From: Leptolyngbya sp. SIOISBB | Lineage (GTDB): Bacteria > Cyanobacteriota > Cyanobacteriia > Phormidesmidales > Phormidesmidaceae | Reading direction: 5' to 3' | DNA: 64,000 nucleotides | Assembly: GCA_010671905.1 (NCBI GenBank) | Contig: JAAHII010000001.1 | Coordinates: forward strand, 3,596,001 to 3,660,000 | Shown: one piece after another, positions 10,265-20,034 of the stretch | How the letters are laid out: each line of letters opens with the position of its first letter | Position numbering within the stretch: the stretch's first letter is position 1 | Position numbers and translations under genes: made by a program | The notes under the pieces: model-generated | What the model saw: the letters and a program-made list of their open reading frames with translations, nothing else | Told to the model about the DNA's origin: nothing | Databases searched by the model: none

Positions 10265-10439
10265 GGGCAATTCTGAAACGACTTGAATGAGTTGGGAACC
10301 CTGCCGAGGGAACCTGATCAACCGTCTTCAATCTAGACGGATGCCTATCGTATCACCCTGTCTTTTCCCCATGCTGATCTGGTATTTCATTATCTTTGTA
10401 GATCAAATTTTTCTTATAGTCGTCTTAGTAGAGCTTGCG

Positions 10440-10640
10440 GAAATTGTGGAGAAGTTGGGGATCGCTTATGAGATAAGGCTTTTCTCGTCCCCATTCTTGT
10501 GGAAAACTTGTGGAGAGAATTAGCGCTTTTCCACATGCCTGCTGGAGCCTGATGATTTTCCCCATGGTCACAGAACAGAGGGGCATTTTCAGCATGGGTT
10601 TTCCACATCTATCCCCAGGTTTTCCACAATTTCCGCTACC
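10440..10640. other. oriC: candidate chromosomal replication origin (DnaA box cluster)
   Basis: Four perfect TTTTCCACA boxes lie at 10498-10506 (minus), 10527-10535, 10599-10607 and 10620-10628 (plus). Near matches are at 10445-10453 (minus), 10509-10517 (minus) and 10556-10564 (plus). TTTTCCACA is the box known from cyanobacterial origins such as that upstream of Synechococcus dnaN. AT-rich stretches that could unwind lie on both sides (10385-10430 and 10634-10670). Between dnaA and dnaN this is a strong origin candidate. Not every cyanobacterium depends on DnaA, so function is inferred. Confidence 0.8.
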
Positions 10641-10696
10641 GTTTTTTTATATTTCGTTACATTGTTTGAGTCTCTGAAAACAGAGTTGTATTTTCC

Positions 10697-10748
10697 GATA
10701 GATCAAAAAATCCTCAGCCACCCGGTACTGAGGATTTTTTGATCTATC
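10697..10748. terminator. perfect 21-bp hairpin between dnaA and the DnaA boxes
   Basis: Arms 10697-10717 and 10728-10748 are exact reverse complements, with a 10-base loop at 10718-10727. Each arm contains an A6 or T6 run, so the upper stem followed by U-rich sequence would work as a terminator in both directions. It is about 120 bases past the dnaA stop and would separate dnaA transcription from the origin and dnaN. Confidence 0.75.
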
Positions 10749-10870
10749 CAGCGAAGAGGATTGCTCATTCAAGAGCAGGAAGTTACTGTTGGCTACCAGA
10801 GAGTGGTCGATAACCGGTAGGAGCTACCCAGCTTGTGAGAGACATTTTGATCTAGAGGCGATGCAGCCCT

Positions 10871-12253
10871 CTATTCGGCTGTATTGATGCGATCGCTCAC
10901 ATCCCGCACAGTTTGACTGAGGCTGGGGTCTTTTTTCATCTGCTTGGTGATCTTGTCGCAGCTGTACATCACTGTGGTGTGATCTTTACCGCCAAAAGTC
11001 AGGCCAATTTTGGGCAAGCTCAAGCTAGTGTGCTGGCGCATGAGGTACATGCCGATTTGGCGAGCTAGGCTGATTTCTCGTTTGCGAGAGCTGCCCTTGA
11101 GGTCGTCTTCCGAGACCTTGAAGACGTCGGAGATCACTTTGAGAACCGTTTCCGGAGACACTTCGACTTTTTCGCTGGCGGTGGCGCTGAGCACCGGCAT
11201 CAAGTTTTCTACCGTCATGGGCAGGCCAGAAATGGATGTGTAGGCGATCGCCCGAATCAAGGCTCCCTCCAACTCTCGAATATTGGAGGTGTAAGTCGAG
11301 GCGATGTACTCAATGACAGGGCGAGGCAAGCGGACATTTTCGTATTCAGCCTTTTTTTGCAAAATGGCCATGCGAGTTTCATAGTCTGGTGGCTGAATAT
11401 CAGCAATGAGCCCCATCGAGAAGCGAGAAACGAGCCGCTCTTGCAAGCGAGGCATTTGGTTGGGCGGGCGATCGGAGGCCAGAACAATTTGCTTGCCGGA
11501 TTCATGCAGCGTGTTGAAGGTGTGGAAAAACTCTTCCTGGGTATATTCCTTACCTTCAATGAACTGAATATCATCGACGAGCAGCACGTCGGTTTGGCGA
11601 TAACGCTCGCGAAAGCTCTGCATACTGTCCTTGCGGATGGACGTGATCAGGTCGTTAGTAAACTGCTCAGTGGAGACGTAAGCGATGCGGGCTGATGTCG
11701 CGATTTCTAAGCGATAGTGACCGATCGATTGCATCAAGTGCGTTTTGCCTAAGCCAACCCCGCCACAAAGAAACAGCGGGTTGAACTCGCGACCAGGGGC
11801 TTCGGCGACAGCGAGAGCTGCGGCATGGGCCATGCGGTTATTGGCCCCCACGACAAACCGCGAAAAGATCGCTTTGGGATTGAGGCTAGCATCCTGGTCA
11901 TGAGATGAGCCATGAGCGTCACCCACTGGGATGGCAGGGGCGGGCACTGGCCAGGTCAGATCAGCTGCGGGCAGGCCTTCAGCGACGGCTCCGTGGCGAT
12001 CGGTAGTTTCGACGATAAATTGCACATCAACACTCCGACCAATGATGTTGCACACGACGCTCGCGATCGTGCCCAGATAATGCTTGTGCAGCCAGTTGCG
12101 GGCAAACGGATTGGGTGTAGAGATAACTAACGTTTGCTCGGAAAGATTTTGAGGTCGTGCTGGTTTAATCCACGTTTCAAACGTGGGACGGCTGAGTTGC
12201 TCTTGCAGTTCATCTAAAACTTGTTGCCAAATGCTGTCGAGTGCCTGCTCCAC
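10871..12253 (-). CDS. dnaA: chromosomal replication initiator DnaA
   Basis: Binds DnaA boxes and opens the origin. It has 460 residues, the usual length. Domain I occupies about 1-80 ([19 protein letters not shown]), a variable linker follows to about 125, and the AAA+ domain III has Walker [10 protein letters not shown] at 164-172 and Walker B LLVDDIQF around 224-231. Domain IV ends the protein with the DNA-binding signature block [16 protein letters not shown] near 425-440. The boxes it should bind lie just downstream. The start ATG at 12251-12253 is the only one that keeps domain I whole. About 400 bases without a gene precede it and presumably hold the promoter. Confidence 0.98.
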   Translation of the reverse strand: MEQALDSIWQQVLDELQEQLSRPTFETWIKPARPQNLSEQTLVISTPNPFARNWLHKHYLGTIASVVCNIIGRSVDVQFIVETTDRHGAVAEGLPAADLTWPVPAPAIPVGDAHGSSHDQDASLNPKAIFSRFVVGANNRMAHAAALAVAEAPGREFNPLFLCGGVGLGKTHLMQSIGHYRLEIATSARIAYVSTEQFTNDLITSIRKDSMQSFRERYRQTDVLLVDDIQFIEGKEYTQEEFFHTFNTLHESGKQIVLASDRPPNQMPRLQERLVSRFSMGLIADIQPPDYETRMAILQKKAEYENVRLPRPVIEYIASTYTSNIRELEGALIRAIAYTSISGLPMTVENLMPVLSATASEKVEVSPETVLKVISDVFKVSEDDLKGSSRKREISLARQIGMYLMRQHTSLSLPKIGLTFGGKDHTTVMYSCDKITKQMKKDPSLSQTVRDVSDRINTAE

Positions 12254-12659
12254 ACCGTACCTCCACGATTTGCCGCTGAGCTGAATTTTTTGAAATTGAG
12301 TAACGTACCTGACTGTGGGGATGACCCCGTCAATGGGGGGCTAGGGGCGATCGCTCACTAATCCCGACAGTGATTGAGCGGAGGAATTTGAAGAGGCCTT
12401 TATCAACAGTACGTTTGTGTCTATACACGGCAATCGTCACGGTTACTACAACAGCTCGGGAGACTCGCCTGTGGTATCGGGGCAACCAACTCGGACTTAC
12501 TAGCGTACCCGATCTTTTGTCGCCAAAGGGGCCGATCTTGAATCAAAGGGAAAATCTTACCGTCTGAGACCAGTGTGACGACGTTTCTAACTGCCAGACT
12601 GACCGCTAGATATGGCGGCCAGCTATGTACGGTTCAAGGATCAGCTAGCTGTGGTGACG
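12254..12659. other. intergenic region upstream of dnaA
   Basis: About 400 bases with no supportable gene. It carries a HIP1 site near 12349. No DnaA box of the perfect type was seen here. It probably holds the dnaA promoter, but I cannot place -10 and -35 elements with confidence. Confidence 0.35.
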
Positions 12660-13993
12660 TGACTGGTGGGCTAAGGCTACGGCGCGAAACTGAACCTAGA
12701 GCTGGTCGCGAGGATGGGGCGTTGGGACCGTCACTAAACTGAGATCTTGGTCAGGTTGTCACGCCCACGTGTAATGTTTCAACAGATGAACGGCAAAGAG
12801 TTTCATCTCTAGGCGAGCAAACTCTTTGCCCAGGCACTCGCGAATACCGCCCCCAAAAGGGATATAACTGTATTGGCCTTGGGGACTGTTTGCTGGGCTA
12901 AAACGGTGTGGGCAAAAGGTTTCCGGTTCCGTATACGTGTCAGGATTGAGGTGCGTTTGATTGATTGCATACAACACTGTCCACCCAGCCGGAATTTGAT
13001 AGCCATCTAACTCACAGGTTTGCAGCACTGTCCGAAAGCCTCCCCCGACTGGTGGCACCAGCCGCAAGACTTTGCGCAGGACCTGATCCAGATAGGTCAT
13101 CTGCTTGAGGGTTGCTAGGGTGAGAGGTAGAGACGCCAATGCGGCTTGCTCAGCTCGGAGTTGTTCCCACACGTTGGGGTTCTGGGCAATCAACAGACAG
13201 TAAGACGCGATCGCAGAGGTCAACGTTTCATGACCGGCAAACAGCAGCAGCAAAATTGGGTCTTTCAGCTCTTCTAAACTAAGTCCCTGACCGTCGTCAT
13301 CTTGGGCTTGCATCAACAGACTCAGCGCATCAGTGCCTGTTTCAGTAGCTTGTCGGCGAGTCACAATCGTTTACTCAATTGCTTCTAGCAATAGCTTGCG
13401 GCAGCGTTTTGCTTGGCCAAATCGTGTCCATGGCAGTGCCAGCGGAATCGAGAAGAGTCCTTCACACCAAGTTTCAAAATAAATGGCCCAATTGAGTTTG
13501 AGAACCGTTGTCTAGCCCGACGAGCAGTTTGCACGCCACATCCAGGGTGTAGTGACGCAGTTCTGGATACCAGGTCAGTTGTCCCTGCTTTGCCCAGCGA
13601 TCGGCGTATCGTGCGGTGATGGCCTGCACAATGTCGATATACCCCGATAAGGCGCGGGGCATAAAAGCCTGAGCCAAAAATTTGCGGCGATTTTGGTGAG
13701 TGCTGCCGGTTTGTAACGCTAGGGATAACGGACCCAGCAGGGCACGAGTGCTGGGTGGCCAAGTGACCTGAAAGTATTCGTTTTCATGACCTAAGACGAA
13801 TTGGTTAGCATCGCTGTCTTAGACAAAAATTGTGGGATTGCCCAGCAGACGAGTTTTGAAAACAGAGCCGTATTTTTCGTGCTTTTTGGTGGCATAGTTG
13901 CGATCGCGAAAAAAACTTAGGGTTTCACCAATGATCGGTAATCCAAATTCGCCGGGAGGGATTGATTGGTAGTGCTGCAGGGGATGGCGACAT
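12660..13993 (-). pseudogene. decayed cytochrome P450 of the CYP120 type
   Basis: Read across its lesions, the protein follows the CYP120A1 family (in Synechocystis a retinoic-acid hydroxylase): SIPPGEFGLPIIGETLSF near the start, FLAQAFMPRAL, YPELRHYTLDVACKLL, the oxygen-binding helix LLLFAGHETLTSA, the ExxR equivalent in VLRKVLRLVPPVGGGF, and the heme loop PFGGGIRECLGKEFARLEMKL. Lesions on the minus strand are an in-frame TAA after NPTIFV (near 13820), a one-base gain in a T4 run after LGHLF (near 13473), a TAA after LLLEAIE (near 13374), a TGA after HYTWA (12759-12761), and a TAG in the C-terminal tail (12696-12698). The first ATG is also out of frame with the body. The longest remaining open part is 12759-13364. 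In VLRKVLRL the first position of the ExxR motif reads K. Five or more independent lesions mean real decay. Confidence 0.9.
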
Positions 13994-14093
13994 GACTAAC
14001 TTGGCAGTGAAAAATCACCCCTCATCGTGACACAGAAATTTTGACGGGATAGTAATCTCTCAAGCGATTCCTCATTGGATAGAGCGATCTCTC

Positions 14094-14610
14094 TAGGACC
14101 CTGTCAGGCTTGATTTGAGGGATAGGAGTAATCGATGCTAGAACTGCCGAGTCATGCCAGCGGAAAAGTATATCGTCTCTCTGACCTTTGGAGAGCGCAA
14201 CGAACTGGAACAATTAGTCAATACTGGCAAAGCGCCAGCCTACAAGATTAACCATGCCCGTCTTTTGTTTATAGCCGATACCCAGCAACGGAGTGGTGGT
14301 TTTAACGATGCCACCATCACCAAGCCCTCGACATCAGTGTGGCGACCATTGAACGCATGCGTCAACGCTTTGTCGAACAAGGTCTAGCATCGTCCTGAGG
14401 GCGCAAAAAACAGCACCAGCGCAGCTCGTTGTTTCGATGGCGAGCAAGCGGCCCAGCGGATGGCTGGCCAAGACACGTTGCAATGCGAGGTGACGGCTTG
14501 GGGAGAAGACCGCAATCGTCAGAGTCAGAGATTGATTGGCGTTTTATCACTGATGACGCCCGGATTAAGCGCAAGCGCATCCATCCCTCAATGCTCTCTT
14601 GACAGACTAC
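14094..14610 (+). mobile_element. internally deleted IS630-family remnant
   Basis: The left part codes for MPAEKYIVSL.. and KINHARLLF, closely related to the N-terminus of the intact transposase at 48376. It then continues in a shifted frame as ALDISVATIERMRQRF before a stop near 14398. The right part, from about 14535, matches the last codons of the intact copy (IDWR, DDARI). The middle, with the catalytic residues, is deleted. The ends resemble the intact inverted repeats: a TA at 14094-14095 then CTGTCAGGCTTGATTTGA, and TTGACAGACTAC followed by TA at 14609-14610. It is non-functional and more diverged than the complete copy. Confidence 0.85.
14154..14610 (+). pseudogene. IS630-type transposase fragment
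   Basis: Start MPAEKYIVSLTFGERNEL corresponds to the first codons of the complete IS630 transposase in this window. One frameshift near 14322 and a stop near 14398 interrupt the helix-turn-helix region. All DDE residues are missing because of the internal deletion. Only the last 25 or so codons of the C-terminus remain, at about 14535-14600. Confidence 0.8.
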
Positions 14611-15633
14611 TAGTGGTGCAAGTTGTTGCCATGTCTGCACTAGCAAGGGGAGGTTGCTTTTCCTAAAATTTCAATTGGCCCAAAACGCAAGCAATGTACT
14701 CAACAGTGCTCTAACGATCTGCCACTCTAGGCCAATCTTTAATAAAACACCCGCTTAAATCAAGCTCTTATGAAGAGAGGAACTTCAATTGCCGGATAAC
14801 ACCATAACCACAATATTGTGAAAGGGTAATTTTACTGAATATGCTATGCCTATAGAGAGGTTTTGTGCAACTAAGTTGTTGGGCAGCTTCTTTATCTATC
14901 GCGTTTCCCTGTCGGATGAGGTCCAGCTCCGAATCTGAAATCCTTTTATATCAGTGAGTCTAAGTTTCTCGCTGTACCTCACGGGAGCAAGAAAAGCTGT
15001 ATGCGAGTTATCAAGGAGATTTAACTATATACACCCGACATGGCGTAGCTGCGAACGGTTTTGATGATCATAGCTGCAGGCACCACTCAAGTCATTGGCC
15101 TTGTCTGCCAAGGGATCTGAACTCCTTGCTTGATCTCGTTCAGTTTTGATTAATGACTCAGTATCAGGAGGACTGATAATTATCATTCAGACCACAACAT
15201 CCCTACAAAATTATCCTCTAGATGGAAAAATCGTTAAGCTCCTTCTCAAAAAGCCATATGGCTTGGAGCAGCAGCACTAATTTCAGAGAGTATGGTTGCT
15301 CATCTAAGAAAGCTTAGAACCTTTGTCAGCGTTATATAAGGACTCCGTTAGCTTCTGCGCAAAACGTCTAAATGCTTTCCAATCGGCTTCCCTTTATTAC
15401 ATCCAAAAGTAACGCTTGTAACAATAACTATAGATAGCAAAAGGAGATGTTGGCTTCATCAATTTCTATTGATTGGCTAATTGTCAAAAAACTTGTAATT
15501 CACTTTAAGATAACTGTTTGCATTTTGAGCCATGTCATCAGTCTAAAATAAAGCCTTAACTGTCCCGCTCTCTGTCATCATCAATCGCTAAAAACTGCAA
15601 TGTAAAACTTTTTGAGACTGCCATCCCATCCCT
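14611..15633. other. intergenic region of about 1 kb, no gene recognised
   Basis: AT-rich sequence with many stops in all frames. I see no RNA gene, repeat or coding signal I can support. An AAGGAGATTTAA word near 15015 looks like a ribosome site but is not followed by a usable frame. The stretch separates the IS remnant from the glycosyltransferase group. Confidence 0.4.
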
Positions 15634-16693
15634 ATGTGTTCCTTTAGTGCAGATACCGTTGTGACGAATATTCCGACTGTTGCTGTTGTGATTCCGGTAT
15701 ACAACGGTGGAGATAGTTTTCGTCAATGCCTTGACAGCGTCCGACATAGTCAGTCTCAGCCTGAAGAATTAATTGTTGTGTCGGATGGCGACTCTGATGG
15801 TTCTTGGCGGGTCGCAGAGGCTTTTGGCGCTCGGGTTATACGTTTGCCCGGTAATGAGGGACCCGCGACAGCCCGCAATGTGGGAGCTAATGCTGCCCGC
15901 AGCGATATTCTCTTTTTCATCGATGCTGACGTCACTTTACACCGAGATACCATCACTCGAGTGAGACAGCAGTTTCAGCAGTCTTTTGAGTTAAGCGCGC
16001 TCATTGGTTCCTATGACGATGAACCAGGGGCCAAGAACTTTCTCTCTCAATACAAAAACCTTTTTCACCATTACACCCACCAGATCTCTGCCGAAACGGC
16101 ATCCACCTTTTGGGGAGCTTGTGGTGCCGTTCGTCGCCAAGCTTTTATGACGGTAGGGAGGGTTTGATGAACAATATCGTAAACCTTGCATTGAAGACAT
16201 CGAACTCGGTTATCGGCTACAGCAACAGGGCTACACAATTCGCCTTTGCAAAAATATTCAGATCAAGCACTTGAAGCGCTGGGAGGTCCGCTCCCTGCTC
16301 AAGGCAGAAATTTTCTATCGCGCTCTGCCCTGGACGCGCCTGCTCTTAAAAAATCGTCAGTTTAAAGCCGATCTCAATCTCAATTACACCAGTCGTCTCA
16401 GTGTGGTCATGGTGTATCTCTTAGTCGTCAGCCTCATTGCTAGCCTTTGGCAGCTTGCTTGGCTGAGCTTGACGGCTAGTCTGGGACTCGGTTTACTGAT
16501 GCTAAATCTACAGGTCTATCGATTCTTTATCCGTCAGCGCGGTCTGCGATTCACCTTGCAGGTCATCCCTTGGCACTGGCTCTACTTTTTTTATGGAGGA
16601 GGCGCATTTGCCTACGCTGCTTTGACATATCGAGTCGAGCAGTGGCACCAAACTTTTCTTGCTCGCTCTAAACAGTTACGTCAATCCTCTTAG
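15634..16693 (+). CDS. family 2 glycosyltransferase with C-terminal membrane segments, one frameshift
   Basis: Transfers a sugar from a nucleotide donor. The N-terminal frame (15634-16167) has the GT-A fold: VAVVIPVYNGGDSF, the donor-site ATARNVGA block, and the metal-binding motif FFIDADV near residue 90. It ends falsely after RQAFMTVG. In the next frame the sequence continues as GFDEQYRKPCIEDIELGYRL, including the usual ED catalytic-base motif, and then the 16271-16693 frame with membrane helices near the end (VVMVYLLVVSLIASLW, WLYFFYGGGAFAYAALTY). Removing one G from the runs at 16156-16162 rejoins them into about 352 residues. Sequence error or a recent mutation are both possible. Membrane anchoring and the neighbours suggest polysaccharide or glycolipid synthesis. 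Confidence 0.85.
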
Positions 16694-17036
16694 GCTGCTA
16701 TATTCCCTCGCCCATGATGAACATTTGCGGCCAGAAAATGTTGAACTTCACTGAGCGGAGCGATCGCTCTATGCATCTTGCTTTCCTCAATATGCTTGCC
16801 CCAGCACACGCGTCTTGGTTACCGATATTTCTGGATCTCCATTAACTCTCACTGAGGTTCAGAGACTTTCAGAAAAGTAGCAAACGATATCTGATATACA
16901 CACTAGAGGTTCCCAGTAGATAGATAATCGTTACTAGAGTCAGTGATTTTCGTAATACTCTCATACTCCCGATCATGCATCCCGTAACCCCATTTCATAA
17001 CCCATCACATTCGTCACTTGAGAAGGCATTTTACCC
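16694..17036. other. intergenic region before the FAD oxidoreductase gene
   Basis: About 340 bases without a gene. It has one HIP1-type site near 16760. No terminator or regulatory motif was recognised, though a promoter for the next gene is expected here. Confidence 0.35.
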
Positions 17037-18533
17037 ATGACTAAAATGAAACCAATCGTTATTATTGGCGGTGGTCCAGCGGGTCTGACAGCAGGCTATG
17101 AACTGCTCAAACACGGCAGAGAATCAATCGTTTTAGAGAAAGCCGACAAGGTCGGGGGTATCTCTCGTACCGAAAGATATAAAGGTTATCGTTTTGATAT
17201 TGGTGGACATCGCTTCTTTACGAAGGTGGGTGAAGTCCGTGCTGTCTGGAAGGAAATTTTAGGCAATGACTTTATCCAGACACCCAGGATGTCACGGATT
17301 TACTACGACGGAAAATTCTATGACTATCCGCTGGTTTTGATGAGAACCTTGAGAAATTTAGGATTTCGTCGTAGTACATTAATTACTCTGAGCTATTTGG
17401 CGGCCAAGATCCGCAAGTTTTTACACCTACGGCCAGAGCCTCAAACTTTTGAAGAGTGGGTCATTGACTGTTTTGGCTCACGCTTATATAAAACTTTTTT
17501 CAAAACATATACTGAAAAAGTTTGGGGTATCCCTTGTAATCAAATTCGAGCTGATTGGGCGGCTCAACGCATCCGCAATCTATCCCTTAAAGAAGCGGTT
17601 CTGAATGCGATATTTGGCAGCAAAAACTCTAAAAGCCTCATCAAAAAATTTGATTATCCGCGCCTCGGCCCTGGGATGATGTGGGAACGCTGCCAGGAAA
17701 TTTTAGAGGCTCATGGTTCACCCGTACATTTACACACTGAGGTGGTGCGGGTTGAGCGTAAGGGCAACCACGTCACTAAAGTCATCGCTCAGCAAGGCGA
17801 TCGCGTTTTCAACCTTGAGGGTGAAAGCTTCATCAACTCCATGCCGATTTCGGCCCTCGTGCATCGCCTTGATCCACCACCACCACCGCATGTTTTAGCA
17901 GCAGCACGTGGGCTGAAATATCGTGATTTTCTGATTGTGTCGTTGATTATCGATCGCAAACATCTATTTCCAGACAACTGGCTATACATTCATAGCCCTG
18001 AGTTTCGGGTCGGACGCATCCAAAACTTTAAAAATTGGAGCCCTGAAATGGTTCCAGATGCCAATAAGACTTGCCTAGGGATGGAATATTTTTGCAGTGA
18101 GGGAGATGACCTTTGGGAAATGCAGAACGCTGACCTCATTCAGTTAGCGACCCAGGAGATCGTCCAACTCAATTTAGGTGTACAGCCGCAGGACGTGGAA
18201 GATGGCTGTGTGATTCGTCAATACAAGGCCTATCCGGTGTACGACGGCGAATATCGTCAGCATCTCAAAGTGTTGGAAGAATACATCCGCACCTTTGATA
18301 ATTTGCAGACCGTCGGGCGCAACGGCATGCATCGTTACAATAACCAGGATCATTCCATGTTGGCTGCCTTATTAGCAGCTAAAAATATTGCTGGTGAGCA
18401 GCACGATATCTGGAATATCAATGTGGAACGCTCGTATCACGAGAACTTTACGGATGAAGAATGGTCGCAAGTGAAGCAGCAAAATGCTCCAGTGCAGCCA
18501 ACTACACGTGAGTTGTCTCGGACAGCTGGGTGA
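17037..18533 (+). CDS. FAD-dependent oxidoreductase of the amine oxidase/UDP-galactopyranose mutase-like type
   Basis: A 498-residue flavoprotein. The N-terminal dinucleotide-binding motif is VIIGGGPAGLTAGYELL (about 8-24), followed by LEKADKVGGISRTE and the DIGGHRFF block. These are typical of the protoporphyrinogen oxidase/amine oxidase/UDP-galactopyranose mutase superfamily. The C-terminal FAD contact is seen in NLQTVGRNGMHRYNNQDHSM. It is flanked by two glycosyltransferases in the same direction, so a nucleotide-sugar or glycan-modifying role is more likely than amine oxidation, but this is inference. No membrane helix or signal peptide is seen. A hairpin follows the stop. Confidence 0.85.
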   Translation: MTKMKPIVIIGGGPAGLTAGYELLKHGRESIVLEKADKVGGISRTERYKGYRFDIGGHRFFTKVGEVRAVWKEILGNDFIQTPRMSRIYYDGKFYDYPLVLMRTLRNLGFRRSTLITLSYLAAKIRKFLHLRPEPQTFEEWVIDCFGSRLYKTFFKTYTEKVWGIPCNQIRADWAAQRIRNLSLKEAVLNAIFGSKNSKSLIKKFDYPRLGPGMMWERCQEILEAHGSPVHLHTEVVRVERKGNHVTKVIAQQGDRVFNLEGESFINSMPISALVHRLDPPPPPHVLAAARGLKYRDFLIVSLIIDRKHLFPDNWLYIHSPEFRVGRIQNFKNWSPEMVPDANKTCLGMEYFCSEGDDLWEMQNADLIQLATQEIVQLNLGVQPQDVEDGCVIRQYKAYPVYDGEYRQHLKVLEEYIRTFDNLQTVGRNGMHRYNNQDHSMLAALLAAKNIAGEQHDIWNINVERSYHENFTDEEWSQVKQQNAPVQPTTRELSRTAG

Positions 18534-18554
18534 GCGACACACCGCTGCGAAAAT

Positions 18555-18586
18555 AGTTTAAGTCTCCATTTCAGGAGGCTTAAACT
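18555..18586 (+). terminator. hairpin after the FAD oxidoreductase gene
   Basis: Arms of 13 bases (18555-18567 and 18574-18586) pair with a single G-U type exception around a six-base loop. There is no strong T-run after it, so it may be a weak terminator or an mRNA-end stabiliser. Confidence 0.55.
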
Positions 18587-18730
18587 TTGATAGGGCAAGA
18601 TGCTGGCTGATTCAGCCATGTACTAATAGAGACATCAAGTCTCGACGATGCGCTTGTCGATGCTGAGGTTTTCTGGGTCGTTTAGCAGCTGATTTTAGGT
18701 TCTGATCATCTAACTTTGCGGGTCATACGT

Positions 18731-19669
18731 ATGACTGTTTACGCTATGCAATTCTCAATTGTTATTCCGACCTACAACCGTCCTAAGCGGCTGCAGCAGT
18801 GTTTGTCTAGCCTGACGGAGTTGAGTTACCCCCGCGATCGCTTTGAAGTGGTCGTCGTCGATGACGGCAGCCAATCGTCTTTAGCCTCCGTTGCCGCCCC
18901 CTTCAAGACAGCTCTGAATTTAGTCTTTATTCGGCAATCGAATAGTGGGCCAGCCAGTGCTCGCAATACAGGTGCTGCCGCCGCCCAAGGGAACTATTTG
19001 GTGTTTACTGATGATGATTGTCAACCCACCTATACGTGGTTAACCGCACTAGAGACCGCCCTGCAAGAAGCCCCTGCTGCGCTTGTCGGCGGGCGAACCC
19101 TCAATGCTTTACCGCATAATCTCTGTTCCACAGCAAGCCAGGTACTGATCGACTACCTCTATGGGTTTTATAATCCCGATCCGAGTACTGCCACCTTTTT
19201 CGCGTCTAACAATTTTGCCGTGCCTCGGGCTGCCTATTTAGACTTACAGGGTTTTGACACCAGTTTTCCGTTGGCCGCTGGGGAAGATCGAGAATTTTGC
19301 GATCGCTGGCGTTATTATCAGCACCCCATGTCCTATTCTCCAGAAATGCAAGTGCGTCATGCTCACCAGCTCACCTTGCGGTCTTTTTGGCGGCAGCATT
19401 TTAATTATGGCCGGGGCGCTTTTTGCTTTCATCAGGTACGTGCCCACCGTACCGAAGACACCATTAAAGTCGAAGCCTTATCCTTTTATTGGAATTTATT
19501 GACCTATCCCTTGCGTCACTTACCGCTCAAGCAAGCCGGACCCGTCTCAGTGCTCATGTTGGTATCGCAGGTTGCTAACGTCGCTGGTTTCTTTTGGGAG
19601 AAGGCTCAACAGCGCCAGGGAAAGCCGTCTGGTACTCATGACACCGCTCCAAAAGGCATGCAAACCTGA
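18731..19669 (+). CDS. family 2 glycosyltransferase
   Basis: Sugar transferase of the GT-A fold. I prefer the ATG at 18731 (312 residues); a TTG at 18716 or an ATG at 18746 are also in frame. Motifs, counted from 18731: FSIVIPTYNRPKRLQQ (about 7-22), VVVDDGS near 45, the ASARNTGAA block, VFTDDDCQP with the DxD metal motif near 98, and the acceptor-side AGEDREFCDRW, whose ED is the likely catalytic base. It lacks the clear membrane helices of the GT at 15634, with only a mild hydrophobic stretch near the end. It lies 197 bases downstream of the FAD protein in the same direction and probably belongs to the same glycan pathway. Confidence 0.9.
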   Translation: MTVYAMQFSIVIPTYNRPKRLQQCLSSLTELSYPRDRFEVVVVDDGSQSSLASVAAPFKTALNLVFIRQSNSGPASARNTGAAAAQGNYLVFTDDDCQPTYTWLTALETALQEAPAALVGGRTLNALPHNLCSTASQVLIDYLYGFYNPDPSTATFFASNNFAVPRAAYLDLQGFDTSFPLAAGEDREFCDRWRYYQHPMSYSPEMQVRHAHQLTLRSFWRQHFNYGRGAFCFHQVRAHRTEDTIKVEALSFYWNLLTYPLRHLPLKQAGPVSVLMLVSQVANVAGFFWEKAQQRQGKPSGTHDTAPKGMQT

Positions 19670-20034
19670 AGCGCTGCTACATTCCTTAATCAGCAGGAAC
19701 ATAGCCCTGTACACAGTCAGCAGGGTTGACCGATCGACCAGTAAGGACGATTATTAAGCACGCCACGGATCATTGCTTGCCGCCTTGCGGCTACCCGATA
19801 CCCCCTGCAGCGATCGCCCGCACAGAATTAGCTGGATAGGTAGATCGCTTGCGGGCCTTTCTCTCTAGCTGCCCGGTGCCTGTTCATCGGTTCTTTCTCG
19901 ATACCTCATCAGCCAACATGGCATGTGTTCAGCCGCTAAATTCTCACTCTAAATTGACGCTTAGAAACTTCACCGGGGTTGCAGACGATTTAATAGAAAG
20001 ACGCTGGCAATTCCTCCCTTACTTACCTGACTTC
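19670..20034. other. intergenic region before the RNase HI gene
   Basis: About 365 bases. The rnhA frame stays open back to 19849, which could extend the protein by 62 residues. That stretch shows no domain and looks unlike coding sequence, so I treat it as leader. Nothing else was recognised. Confidence 0.4.

Noticed and set aside
12370-12567. Open frame of 65 codons upstream of dnaA
   Set aside because: No ribosome site, domain or codon bias; probably promoter DNA.
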